In this document: positions 55,255 to 62,972 of the stretch, in pieces
Layout: each line of letters opens with the position of its first letter
How positions within the stretch are numbered: position 1 is the stretch's first letter
Assembly: GCA_964559435.1 (NCBI GenBank)
Contig: CAZLHI010000001.1
Location: forward strand, 1-64,000
DNA length: 64,000 nucleotides
Source: Hebobacterum sp964559435
GTDB taxonomy: Bacteria > Armatimonadota > Hebobacteria > Hebobacterales > Hebobacteraceae
Direction: 5' to 3'
The notes under the pieces: model-generated
The model's database searches: none
Told to the model about the DNA's origin: nothing
What the model saw: only the letters and a program-made list of their open reading frames with translations
Translations under genes and position numbers: made by a program

Positions 55255-56463
55255 TTGACCGATAGTGCTGGTGGTCCTTTCGGGGCCGTGAAGGTGACCG
55301 ACCGCGTCTACTGGGTCGGAGCCATTGACTGGGGCGTGCGTGACTTCCACGGGTACGCCACCCAGCGCGGCAGCACGTACAACGCCTATCTGGTGCTAGC
55401 CGAGAAGATCGCTTTGGTCGACACCGTGAAGGCTCCCTTTGTCGGTGAGCTGTTAGCGCGCGTCGCCTCAGTTATTGACCCCGCCCGCATAGACTACCTG
55501 ATATCGAACCATGCGGAGATGGACCATTCGGGCGGCCTGCCAGAGGTCATCGGGGCCGTCGGGCCTGAGAAGGTGTTCGCCTCAACCGCCGGTGTGGACG
55601 CGCTGGGGGAGCATTTCTCGCTGGCGTCCGAGGTCACGGCAGTCAGGGAGGGAGAGGGCCTCAGCCTCGGAAATGCCAATCTCACCTTCGTCGAGGCGCG
55701 CATGCTCCATTGGCCGGACAGCATGATGACCTACCTCGCCGAAGACCGTCTGCTGATGTCCAATGATGCCTTCGGTATGCATCTGGCCTCCAGCCAGAGA
55801 TTCGCTGATGAGATAGAGGGGGCGACTCTCGAATCCGAGGCGGCGAAGTACTACGCCAACATACTGCTGCCTCTATCGCCGCTGGTCAGCAGGCTACTCG
55901 AGAAAGTGGGTAATCTGAACATAGCCATCGACGTTGTCGCTCCCAGCCACGGCCCAATCTGGCGAAAAGATACCGCCAGAGTGGTGGACTGGTATGCAGG
56001 ATGGGCCGCAGGCACGGCGAAAAGGAAGGCCGTCGTCGCCTATGACAGCATGTGGCAGAGCACGGCGGCGATGGCGCGAACGATCGGCGATGGCTTGGCC
56101 GCGGCCGGAGTCGAGACGAAGGTAATGCCGTTGCGGGAGAGCCATCGAAGCGACGTAGCAACGGAGTTGCTGGACGCAGGGGCCCTGCTAGTGGGATCCC
56201 CGACGCTGAACAACGGCGTATTCCCGACGGTCGCCGATGCTCTGAGCTACCTGAAAGGCCTCCGGCCGCGCCATCTCGTTGGGGCCGCGTTCGGGTCGTA
56301 CGGATGGAGCGGCGAAGCCGTGGGCCACATCGAGGAGGCCCTTCAGGCGATGAAGATCGGACTCGCCGCCGAGGGCCTGAAGGTCAACTATGTGCCGGGC
56401 AGAGAGGATCTCGCCAAGTGCTGGGCTCTCGGCCGCCAGGTGGCTGAGCAACTTCGTGTGTAG
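55255..56463 (+). CDS. fprA: flavodiiron protein FprA
   Basis: A 402-residue oxygen (or nitric oxide) reductase. The N-terminal metallo-lactamase-like domain has the diiron ligands NHAEMDHSGG, the later LHWPDSMMTY, SNDAFGMH and VAPSHGPIWR. The C-terminal flavodoxin domain starts VVAYDSMWQSTAAMA and has GSPTLNNGVFP and GSYGWSGEA. The start is a TTG with GAGGAG eight bases upstream. It ends the iron and peroxide gene series and lies 209 bases before the hydrogenase operon, a possible source of its reductant. Confidence 0.95.
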   Translation: MTDSAGGPFGAVKVTDRVYWVGAIDWGVRDFHGYATQRGSTYNAYLVLAEKIALVDTVKAPFVGELLARVASVIDPARIDYLISNHAEMDHSGGLPEVIGAVGPEKVFASTAGVDALGEHFSLASEVTAVREGEGLSLGNANLTFVEARMLHWPDSMMTYLAEDRLLMSNDAFGMHLASSQRFADEIEGATLESEAAKYYANILLPLSPLVSRLLEKVGNLNIAIDVVAPSHGPIWRKDTARVVDWYAGWAAGTAKRKAVVAYDSMWQSTAAMARTIGDGLAAAGVETKVMPLRESHRSDVATELLDAGALLVGSPTLNNGVFPTVADALSYLKGLRPRHLVGAAFGSYGWSGEAVGHIEEALQAMKIGLAAEGLKVNYVPGREDLAKCWALGRQVAEQLRV

Positions 56464-56672
56464 GCGTACGAGCTAATCCTGCTGGGCGAGCAGAGGCGGA
56501 CGTCCGTCCGGCGAAGAAATGCATTGTCTGACGCGCGGCAATGCGTGCGAGCCGGCTTGCGGCGACCCCGATAACGGCATCCCAGCCGTTGTCGCGCGGG
56601 TGTGGTGTGCCACGTGCGCAGTGCTGAGACAGCGATCGGGCAGGAGAAACATCTAGGGAAGCGGAGCGAACT

Positions 56673-57725
56673 ATGCGGCGCACGGCTGTCCTTACCGGAT
56701 CCGGTCTGCGGGAGCTGCTGGCGCGAGCCTGCCGGAAGAGTCGTCTGATCGCGCCTGTGAGGCGCGGCAAGACATCGTTTGACTTCGAGTGGCTCGACGA
56801 GCCCGACGAGGTGCAGGTGGACTACGTGAGGACGGTGCTTCCGCCGAAAAAGGCCTTCTTGCCTCCCCGGGAGACGCTGCTCAAGTTCGAGAGGGGGCCT
56901 CACCCGGCGGCGAAGCCGCTGCTGGACGATGAGCCGTTTCTTCTCTTCGGCATTCACCCCTGCGATCTAAAGGCGGTCAACCAGCTCGACTGGGCGATGG
57001 GTCAGCGCCACGGCATCCCTGATCCCCATTACCTGGCGCGGCGCAAAGGCGCCACCATCGTCGGGCTCGAGTGCATGCCTGACGAATACTGCTTCTGCAC
57101 CTCGGTCGGCAGCTGCGACACCCGCGAGGGCGCCGACTCGTTCTTGACGCCGATCGAATCCGGCTATCTCGTCGAAGTCCTGACGGAGAAGGGCGAGCGC
57201 CTTCTAAAGGAATCGGGCGACGCTCGCGAGGCCACCCCCAAGGAAGAGGCGGCGGCGCGCGCCTACGTTGACGAGAAGAAGCACCGGATAACCAGCGAAA
57301 TCGACGCGGACGTTGGGGAGCTCCCCGGCCTGCTGGAGCCGCGCTACGACACCGAGGTCTTTGAGCAGACCGCTGAGCGGTGCTACAGCTGCGGGACCTG
57401 CACCAATGTGTGTCCTACCTGCTTCTGCTTCGACGTCAACGACGAGGTCGGCCTGCCTCCCGCGACAGGCCGGCGCGAGCGCGAGTACGACTCCTGCCAG
57501 CTCCTCGACTTCGCAGTGGTGGCCGGCGGGCATAACTTCCGCGGGGAGCGCGTCGACCGCGTCCGACACCGATGGTTTCGGAAGTTCGTTTACCTGCTAA
57601 GAGAGCGGGGGGTGCCCTTCTGCGTCGGCTGCGGCCGGTGCAGCAAGTCCTGCACGGCGGGGATCAGCCTGGTCGATGTGCTGAACTCGGTGCTGGCCCA
57701 AGCGAAGGAGGAAGCAGTCCGATGA
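56673..57725 (+). CDS. hydB: group 3b hydrogenase/sulfhydrogenase beta subunit (Fe-S)
   Basis: A 350-residue electron-transfer subunit. It has three cysteine-rich sites: YCFCTSVGSCD, the ferredoxin-type CYSCGTCTNVCPTCFC and CVGCGRCSKSC. GIHPCDLKAV is a family marker shared with anaerobic sulfite reductase subunit A and Pyrococcus HydB. It passes electrons between the flavin subunit and the hydrogenase small subunit in the cytoplasm. Its stop overlaps the hydG start as ATGA. First gene of the operon hydB-hydG-hydD-hydA. Confidence 0.92.
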   Translation: MRRTAVLTGSGLRELLARACRKSRLIAPVRRGKTSFDFEWLDEPDEVQVDYVRTVLPPKKAFLPPRETLLKFERGPHPAAKPLLDDEPFLLFGIHPCDLKAVNQLDWAMGQRHGIPDPHYLARRKGATIVGLECMPDEYCFCTSVGSCDTREGADSFLTPIESGYLVEVLTEKGERLLKESGDAREATPKEEAAARAYVDEKKHRITSEIDADVGELPGLLEPRYDTEVFEQTAERCYSCGTCTNVCPTCFCFDVNDEVGLPPATGRREREYDSCQLLDFAVVAGGHNFRGERVDRVRHRWFRKFVYLLRERGVPFCVGCGRCSKSCTAGISLVDVLNSVLAQAKEEAVR

Positions 57726-58579
57726 CGACCGTGCAGAGGCGATTCCCAGATGAGAATCCCGAGGCGCTCTTCGTTCCAGAGATGGCGGCGATAAAGCACG
57801 CGGAGAACCTGACGGCGCAGGACAGGCTGTTCGAGATAGAGTTGCGGGATGGCAAGGACCTGGGACACAAGCCCGGTCAGTTCGTCGAGGTCAGCATCTA
57901 CGGCTTCGGAGAGGCGCCCATCTCCGTCAGCTCCTCCCCCGCGCGGCGTGGAAGCTTCGAGCTGTGCGTTCGCAAGCTTGGCGGGCTGACGGGCAAGCTC
58001 CACACCCTTACTAAGGGAGACCCGGTTGGCATCCGAGGTCCCTATGGCAACGGCTTCCCGATGGAGGACTTCGAGGGAGCCGACTGCCTGATCGTGGCCG
58101 GCGGCATTGGGATGGCGCCGCTGCGCTCTGTCGTCCACACAATCCTCGCCGACCGTGAGCGCTATGGCCGACTGATGCTCCTTTACGGCAACAGAACGCC
58201 CGATGACATTCTCTTCGCCGACGAGCTGAAAGCATGGGCCGAGGATGAGCGCAGCCAGATCCTCGTGACGATCGACCAGCCAGCGGAAGGGTGGGACGGA
58301 CACGTCGGGGTGGTGACGACCCTGTTCGAGAAGATCACGCTCGACCCCTCGCGCAGGGTGGTTGCGGCTGTCGTCGGCCCGCCGGTAATGTATCGCTTCG
58401 TCTACGCCGAGCTGACCTCCCTGCGCATACCGGATAACCAGATCTACCTCTCGCTGGAGCGCCGGATGAAGTGTGGAGTCGGCAAGTGCGGACACTGCCA
58501 GGTGGAGGGCAAGTATATATGCATCGACGGTCCGGTCTTCACGGCAGAGGAACTTCGCCAGTTCCACGAGAGCATCTAG
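57722..58579 (+). CDS. hydG: group 3b hydrogenase gamma subunit (FAD/NAD(P)-binding)
   Basis: A 285-residue flavoprotein of the ferredoxin-NADP reductase family. GQFVEVSIYGFGEAPISVSS binds FAD, VRGPYG-type IRGPYGNGFP and VAGGIGMAPLRSV bind nucleotide, and the C-terminal CGVGKCGHCQVEGKYIC is the 2Fe-2S site found in HydG and dihydroorotate dehydrogenase PyrK. It exchanges electrons with NAD(P)H. Confidence 0.92.
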   Translation: MTTVQRRFPDENPEALFVPEMAAIKHAENLTAQDRLFEIELRDGKDLGHKPGQFVEVSIYGFGEAPISVSSSPARRGSFELCVRKLGGLTGKLHTLTKGDPVGIRGPYGNGFPMEDFEGADCLIVAGGIGMAPLRSVVHTILADRERYGRLMLLYGNRTPDDILFADELKAWAEDERSQILVTIDQPAEGWDGHVGVVTTLFEKITLDPSRRVVAAVVGPPVMYRFVYAELTSLRIPDNQIYLSLERRMKCGVGKCGHCQVEGKYICIDGPVFTAEELRQFHESI

Positions 58580-58622
58580 ACTCGAGGTCTACCATAACCA
58601 CAGAAACGCGGAGCCGTGAGTC

Positions 58623-59444
58623 GTGAGCGACAAGCCAAAGGTAGCGTTTTTCGATTTCGCATGCTGTGAGGGTTGCCAGTTGACGGTGCTGAGCATCGGC
58701 GAGCCGCTGATAGAGGTTCTCAAGCACGTGGATATAGTCACCTGGCGAGAGGCGATGTCCGAGAAGAGCGACGAGTTCGACATCGCTTTCATAGAGGGAT
58801 CAATCAATAGAGACTCCGATGTCCCCCGTCTGAAGCGCATCCGCGAGAAGGCGAAGCTGGTAGTCGCCCTGGGTTCGTGCGCCGCGCTTGGCGGACCCCA
58901 CGTCTCGGCCAATCGGTTCGAGACTTCGGAGCTGCTGAAGCTGGCCTACGGCGACAAGGCCGGCGAGTACGAGGCCGGGGAGGTGCGGCCCATCAGCGCC
59001 GAGATCAAGGTGGACGTGCCGATTTACGGCTGCCCCATAAACGCCAACGAGTTCGTCTCGGTGCTGAAGCATCTTCTCCTCGGGCGGCCGTATCGGGTGC
59101 CGAACGAGGCCGTGTGCCAAGAGTGCAAGCTGAACGGCTACGAGTGCGTCTTCGACAAGGGCATGATCTGCCTGGGGCCGGTCACCCGCTGCGGGTGCAA
59201 CGCCATCTGCACGAGCCGGGGCCACCGCTGCTTTGGGTGTCGCGGGCTCGTTGACGATCCCAATGTCAACGCGGCGCGAGACGTGCTCGAAGAGCACGAG
59301 TACTCCCTCGACGAGATCATCGGCATGTTCCAGATCTACTCGCAGCGGGCGCCGCGAGTCAAAGAGCTGGCCCAGGCTGCCGGTGAGCCAGACAAGAAGA
59401 GGAGCAAGGGTTCCGAGCCATGGAGATTCGGGTCGACCACGTAA
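58623..59444 (+). CDS. hydD: group 3b [NiFe]-hydrogenase small subunit
   Basis: A 273-residue subunit carrying Fe-S clusters close to the active site. DFACCEGCQLTVL, ALGSCAALGG, IYGCPINANEF and the later CLGPVTRCGCNAIC and CFGCRG hold cluster cysteines. There is no signal peptide, so the enzyme is cytoplasmic, as expected for group 3b. The start is a GTG; the end overlaps hydA by 25 bases. Confidence 0.93.
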   Translation: MSDKPKVAFFDFACCEGCQLTVLSIGEPLIEVLKHVDIVTWREAMSEKSDEFDIAFIEGSINRDSDVPRLKRIREKAKLVVALGSCAALGGPHVSANRFETSELLKLAYGDKAGEYEAGEVRPISAEIKVDVPIYGCPINANEFVSVLKHLLLGRPYRVPNEAVCQECKLNGYECVFDKGMICLGPVTRCGCNAICTSRGHRCFGCRGLVDDPNVNAARDVLEEHEYSLDEIIGMFQIYSQRAPRVKELAQAAGEPDKKRSKGSEPWRFGSTT

Positions 59445-60676
59445 CGAGAGTCGAAGGACACGGCAACATCCTCGCCTCCATAAAGGACGGTCAAGTGCAG
59501 AAGGCCATCCTCGAGGTGGTGGAGGCGAACCGCTTCTTCGAAGCCTTCATGCGCGAGCGCAGCTATGAAGAGGTGGCACACATCGCCACGCGCATCTGCG
59601 GCATCTGTGCCATGAGCCACAGCAGCGCCTCCGTACAGGCAACCGAGAAGGCGCTGGGCATCGAGATCACCGAGCAAACAGCTCTCCTCCGCCGACTCAT
59701 CATGGACGCAGAGATGGTCTCGAGCCACGCGCTCCATGTCTACTTCCTCGTCGCGCCGGACCTGCTCGGGCTGAAGAGCGTGGTCCCGCTCGTGGAGAAG
59801 GACCCCGACACGGTGAAGCTCGCCTTCCGTGTGAAGACGACCGCCTACGACCTCGCGGATGTCCTGGTCGGGCGGCACACCCATCCGGTGGCAGTCGTGC
59901 CGGGCGGGTACACGTCGATGCCCGACCCAACGGCTCTGGCGCAGATGCGCGAGCGGTTCATAGGCCTCCGCGTGGACATGAAGACGACGACGGAGCTGCT
60001 CAAGACGCTGGAGCTTCCGGCCTTCGAGCGAGAGACGGAGTACGTGTCGCTCCGCCAGCCCGACCACTACACCTTCTACGCCGGTGACATTGTGTCCACC
60101 GACGGCGGACGCGTAGCGGCCGACAACTACCTGGAAGCAATTCAGGAGTTCCTCGTCCCCCATTCCACTGCCAAGCACTGCAGGTGGAATCGAGACAGCT
60201 ACATGGTCGGCGCGCTGGCCCGGGTCAACAACAACTGCAAGCAGCTTCATCCGGAAGCGCAGAAGGTGATGGAAGAGCTCGGCTTCAAGCCACCGGTGCA
60301 TAACACCTTCATGAACAACGTGGCGCAGTTCATCGAGACGGTCCACGCCATCGAGGATGCCATTGCGCTGATAGACCAACTGCTCGCCCACGGCATCGAG
60401 GAGGAGGAGATTCCGCCCATCACCAAGCACGGACGCGGCGTCGGCGCGGTAGAGGCCCCGCGGGGGCTGCTCATTCACGACTACACCTACGATGAACGGG
60501 CGCGGCTCGTTGAGGCCAACTGCATCATCCCGACCAACCAGAACTACGCGAACATGGACCGCGATCTGGAGGCGCTCGCCGCGCAGATCGCCGACCAGCC
60601 GAAGGACGACGTCGAGCTGAAGCTCGAGATGCTCGTCCGCGCCTACGACCCGTGCATTAGCTGTTCGGTGCACTAG
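59420..60676 (+). CDS. hydA: group 3b [NiFe]-hydrogenase large subunit, already at mature length
   Basis: The 418-residue catalytic subunit. Ni-Fe ligands are Cys60 and Cys63 (RICGICAMSH) and Cys412 and Cys415 (DPCISCSVH). The N-terminal VTRVEGHGNI is also conserved. The stop codon follows directly after His418, the residue after which a maturation protease normally cuts. There is therefore no C-terminal extension to remove. Together with hydB, hydG and hydD this is a complete bidirectional NAD(P)-linked hydrogenase that may also reduce sulfur. Maturation genes (hyp) are not in the window. Confidence 0.95.
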   Translation: MEIRVDHVTRVEGHGNILASIKDGQVQKAILEVVEANRFFEAFMRERSYEEVAHIATRICGICAMSHSSASVQATEKALGIEITEQTALLRRLIMDAEMVSSHALHVYFLVAPDLLGLKSVVPLVEKDPDTVKLAFRVKTTAYDLADVLVGRHTHPVAVVPGGYTSMPDPTALAQMRERFIGLRVDMKTTTELLKTLELPAFERETEYVSLRQPDHYTFYAGDIVSTDGGRVAADNYLEAIQEFLVPHSTAKHCRWNRDSYMVGALARVNNNCKQLHPEAQKVMEELGFKPPVHNTFMNNVAQFIETVHAIEDAIALIDQLLAHGIEEEEIPPITKHGRGVGAVEAPRGLLIHDYTYDERARLVEANCIIPTNQNYANMDRDLEALAAQIADQPKDDVELKLEMLVRAYDPCISCSVH

Positions 60677-60725
60677 CCTGGGGATATGATGACGGCGGGC
60701 ACGTGAGTGCGCGCGTGACGGCTCG

Positions 60726-60753
60726 GGGCAGGAGCTTGGGCTCCTGCCCTTCC
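60726..60753 (+). terminator. terminator hairpin of the hydrogenase operon
   Basis: GGGCAGGAGC (60726-60735) pairs perfectly with GCTCCTGCCC (60740-60749) around TTGG, followed by TTCC. It lies 50 bases after the hydA stop, before a convergent gene. Confidence 0.75.
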
Positions 60754-60789
60754 GCTTGGCCCGTGAGGACTTGGAGATGCGCCGCCCGG

Positions 60790-61704
60790 CTATCGGCGCA
60801 CTGCCACGAAATGGGTAACGAGGCTGGACAGATCCTCCTCGTCGGCGTCGCGGAATCGGGGCGCCAGACGAGCGCGATCAAGAGGTGGCATATCCACGTG
60901 ATACGTTCGGAGCGCCTCGCATTCCACCCGGAAGCCGTGGCGCGAGAACAGGGCAACATACTGACTTCGCAGCCATCGGTTGTGATACTCAAGTGGGTTG
61001 CCGAAACACCTATCGTATTCCTCGTCCTCCAGCATGAGATGCGCCAGCGGGCCTACGGACTTGTCCGCGTGCCATCGATGATCACGATGATCGACGACAT
61101 GGCTCATCACACCGTCGGGCTGGAGCGCGGCCGCCATGCGAGCTACCTCCCGTTCCAGGTCCTGGGGCGTGTAGTGCTCGAGCGTGCCTCCGGAGAAGAC
61201 GCAGCCGACGCGACCTCGCCACTCGGGCCGGTCGGCGGCACTGTGGTCGCCGGCGTAGGCCATACCGATGGCCGCCAGCGAGCGAACGGCTTTCTTGTTC
61301 GCGGTCTGCGCCAGGATCCATTCGACTCGATCCTCCGGCGCATCTGAGAGCCGGCCCATGTCGGGGCCCTTCTCGCAAAGCACGCGCCGAGAAGTCTCAC
61401 AATAGCGGTCGCAGAGTCGGTCCCAACGATCAGTGAGCAACCCGGGCGCGTCTGTCGCGATGGCCATGGCCAGTCCCGCCGCCATCGTGGCCCCGCTGTC
61501 GAAGCACCACAGCCGCTGTGAGCGGGCCTCGTCCCCGAAGAAGCGCCGGGGCACCTCGATGCGGGAGGGAAAGACGCGGAACCACTTCGCCGGCATCCCC
61601 GACATGGAGCCAAGTACCTGGTAGGTGAGCCACCGGTACACCTTCGCGCCTGCGGGCAGCCCGAGCAGCGCATGCCGTATCAACCTCTTCAGCCTCCAGT
61701 CCAT
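60790..61704 (-). CDS. SAM-dependent methyltransferase-like protein
   Basis: A 304-residue protein. Its C-terminal half has features of class I methyltransferases: GCVFSGGTLEHYTPQDLERE, then MAAALQPDGVMSHVVDHRDH, and a late YVALFSRHGFRVE. A nucleotide-binding glycine loop is poorly conserved (WCFDSGATMAAGLAMAIATD). The N-terminal 70 residues are basic with an amphipathic stretch, perhaps for membrane contact. It follows the VanW gene by seven bases, so a cell-surface substrate is possible. Confidence 0.6.
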   Translation of the reverse strand: MDWRLKRLIRHALLGLPAGAKVYRWLTYQVLGSMSGMPAKWFRVFPSRIEVPRRFFGDEARSQRLWCFDSGATMAAGLAMAIATDAPGLLTDRWDRLCDRYCETSRRVLCEKGPDMGRLSDAPEDRVEWILAQTANKKAVRSLAAIGMAYAGDHSAADRPEWRGRVGCVFSGGTLEHYTPQDLEREVARMAAALQPDGVMSHVVDHRDHRWHADKSVGPLAHLMLEDEEYDRCFGNPLEYHNRWLRSQYVALFSRHGFRVECEALRTYHVDMPPLDRARLAPRFRDADEEDLSSLVTHFVAVRR

Positions 61705-61710
61705 TGCCTC

Positions 61711-62556
61711 TCACCCCCGGGCGCGGTCCGCCTCTTCTGAGCGTCGGCCGCCCGAGTCCTGCACCTCGGGCGGAACCAGGACGTCTGCCGGATACATGAC
61801 CTTGCATTCATTCTCAAGGACGAGCTCCGCCACCGAGCCCCGACCGTCATGCCGGCGGACCTCCTTCCAGATGCGGTTCGCGCGGTAGATGTCACCACCC
61901 CGTCGGAAGAACCGATGGTCGGTCTCGAAGATCCGCACTTCGAAGGGCAACGGGCGTGCCGCGCGCACTTCGCCCCGTAACACGTCGGGGTCGACCCACG
62001 TGCTTAGCATCACGGGGAACGGCAGCGTGTTGCGGAACTGCAGATCCACGTAGCTGTAGAAGACTGTGGCCCCACATCCGAACGGCACCGTGCGCCCGGT
62101 ATCTCGGAAGAGATCAAAGGAGTGCCGGTGTCTCTCCACGATCTCGGCGTTGATGTCCAGGGCCAGCAGGAAGAGGAGGTTTGAGAGCTGACAGAGACCA
62201 CCTCCTATCTCGGGCCGCAGCTCACCTCGGATGAGTTCGAGTGCCGGCAGATACCCTCTGCGGCGGGTGGTCTTCCCGACGGTGCGACAGAATGAGAACA
62301 CCTCGCCAGGGCCCAGGACGAGGTTGTTTACTCTGGCGCATGCGAGCCTGAGGTTGTTGGCCTTCTCTTCAGTGAAGGCCGCGATGGCGCCGTCCGGTGC
62401 GCGCCGGAGCGGCGACGTACGCACAGCCACGACCCGCGGGAAGTCCGCGGCCGAGCCCCGATCCGTCGCCCACGGCAGCGGGTTGAGAAGCCAGTCCACA
62501 CTCCTGCGGAGACGGTGGCATGCGACTTTTGCCCAGAAGATCCACTCCATCGCCAT
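61711..62556 (-). CDS. VanW-family protein
   Basis: A 281-residue protein with the VanW core: NNLVLGPGEVFSFCRTVGKTTRRRGYLPA and RPEIGGGLCQLSNLLF, then ERHRHSFDLFRDTGRTVPFG. VanW proteins occur in vancomycin-resistance clusters and in many other contexts; their function is still unknown. The start may be ATG 62556 or 62550. Upstream, 62557-62972 (416 bases) holds no gene; the only structure noted is the small palindrome TGACCCAGGTCA at 62767-62778. Confidence 0.8.
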   Translation of the reverse strand: MAMEWIFWAKVACHRLRRSVDWLLNPLPWATDRGSAADFPRVVAVRTSPLRRAPDGAIAAFTEEKANNLRLACARVNNLVLGPGEVFSFCRTVGKTTRRRGYLPALELIRGELRPEIGGGLCQLSNLLFLLALDINAEIVERHRHSFDLFRDTGRTVPFGCGATVFYSYVDLQFRNTLPFPVMLSTWVDPDVLRGEVRAARPLPFEVRIFETDHRFFRRGGDIYRANRIWKEVRRHDGRGSVAELVLENECKVMYPADVLVPPEVQDSGGRRSEEADRARG

Positions 62557-62972
62557 CTCGCCTGGCGCTTCCCCCGAGGAGAGCGAACACATCGTCCCGT
62601 CTGTTAGACACGCGGTGGCCTGCTTCGACTTCCCCGGGGCCCGTTCCGACGCACGATGCCTCCCGGCACGAGACGAGCTGAGCCCGTGCATGGGGCATGG
62701 GACAGTCCCCGAGGGCGAGCAGAGAATCTAGCGCATCCTCCCCTATGCGACCCGTGTCCCTCTCTTGACCCAGGTCAGGGCGCGGCGCCCTGCGAATGAG
62801 TAGACTACGCCTGGCATACCGGCTGCATCGAAGAAGCGCGTGTGGACAAGCCGCGGGAGGGGAGCGGACGCCACGGAAAGGGAGTGGCTGCCGCAGGCGC
62901 TAACTAGTGGGACGACTGGCCCCGCATGGACAGCAGCAGGGCGAGGCCCCCTACTCAGGAGGATTCAATCTG

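Noticed and set aside
52372..56463. Hidden encapsulin shell gene near the EncFtn-like protein
   Set aside because: All coding capacity here is taken by osmC, fur, rubrerythrin, ferritins and fprA; no HK97-like sequence is seen.
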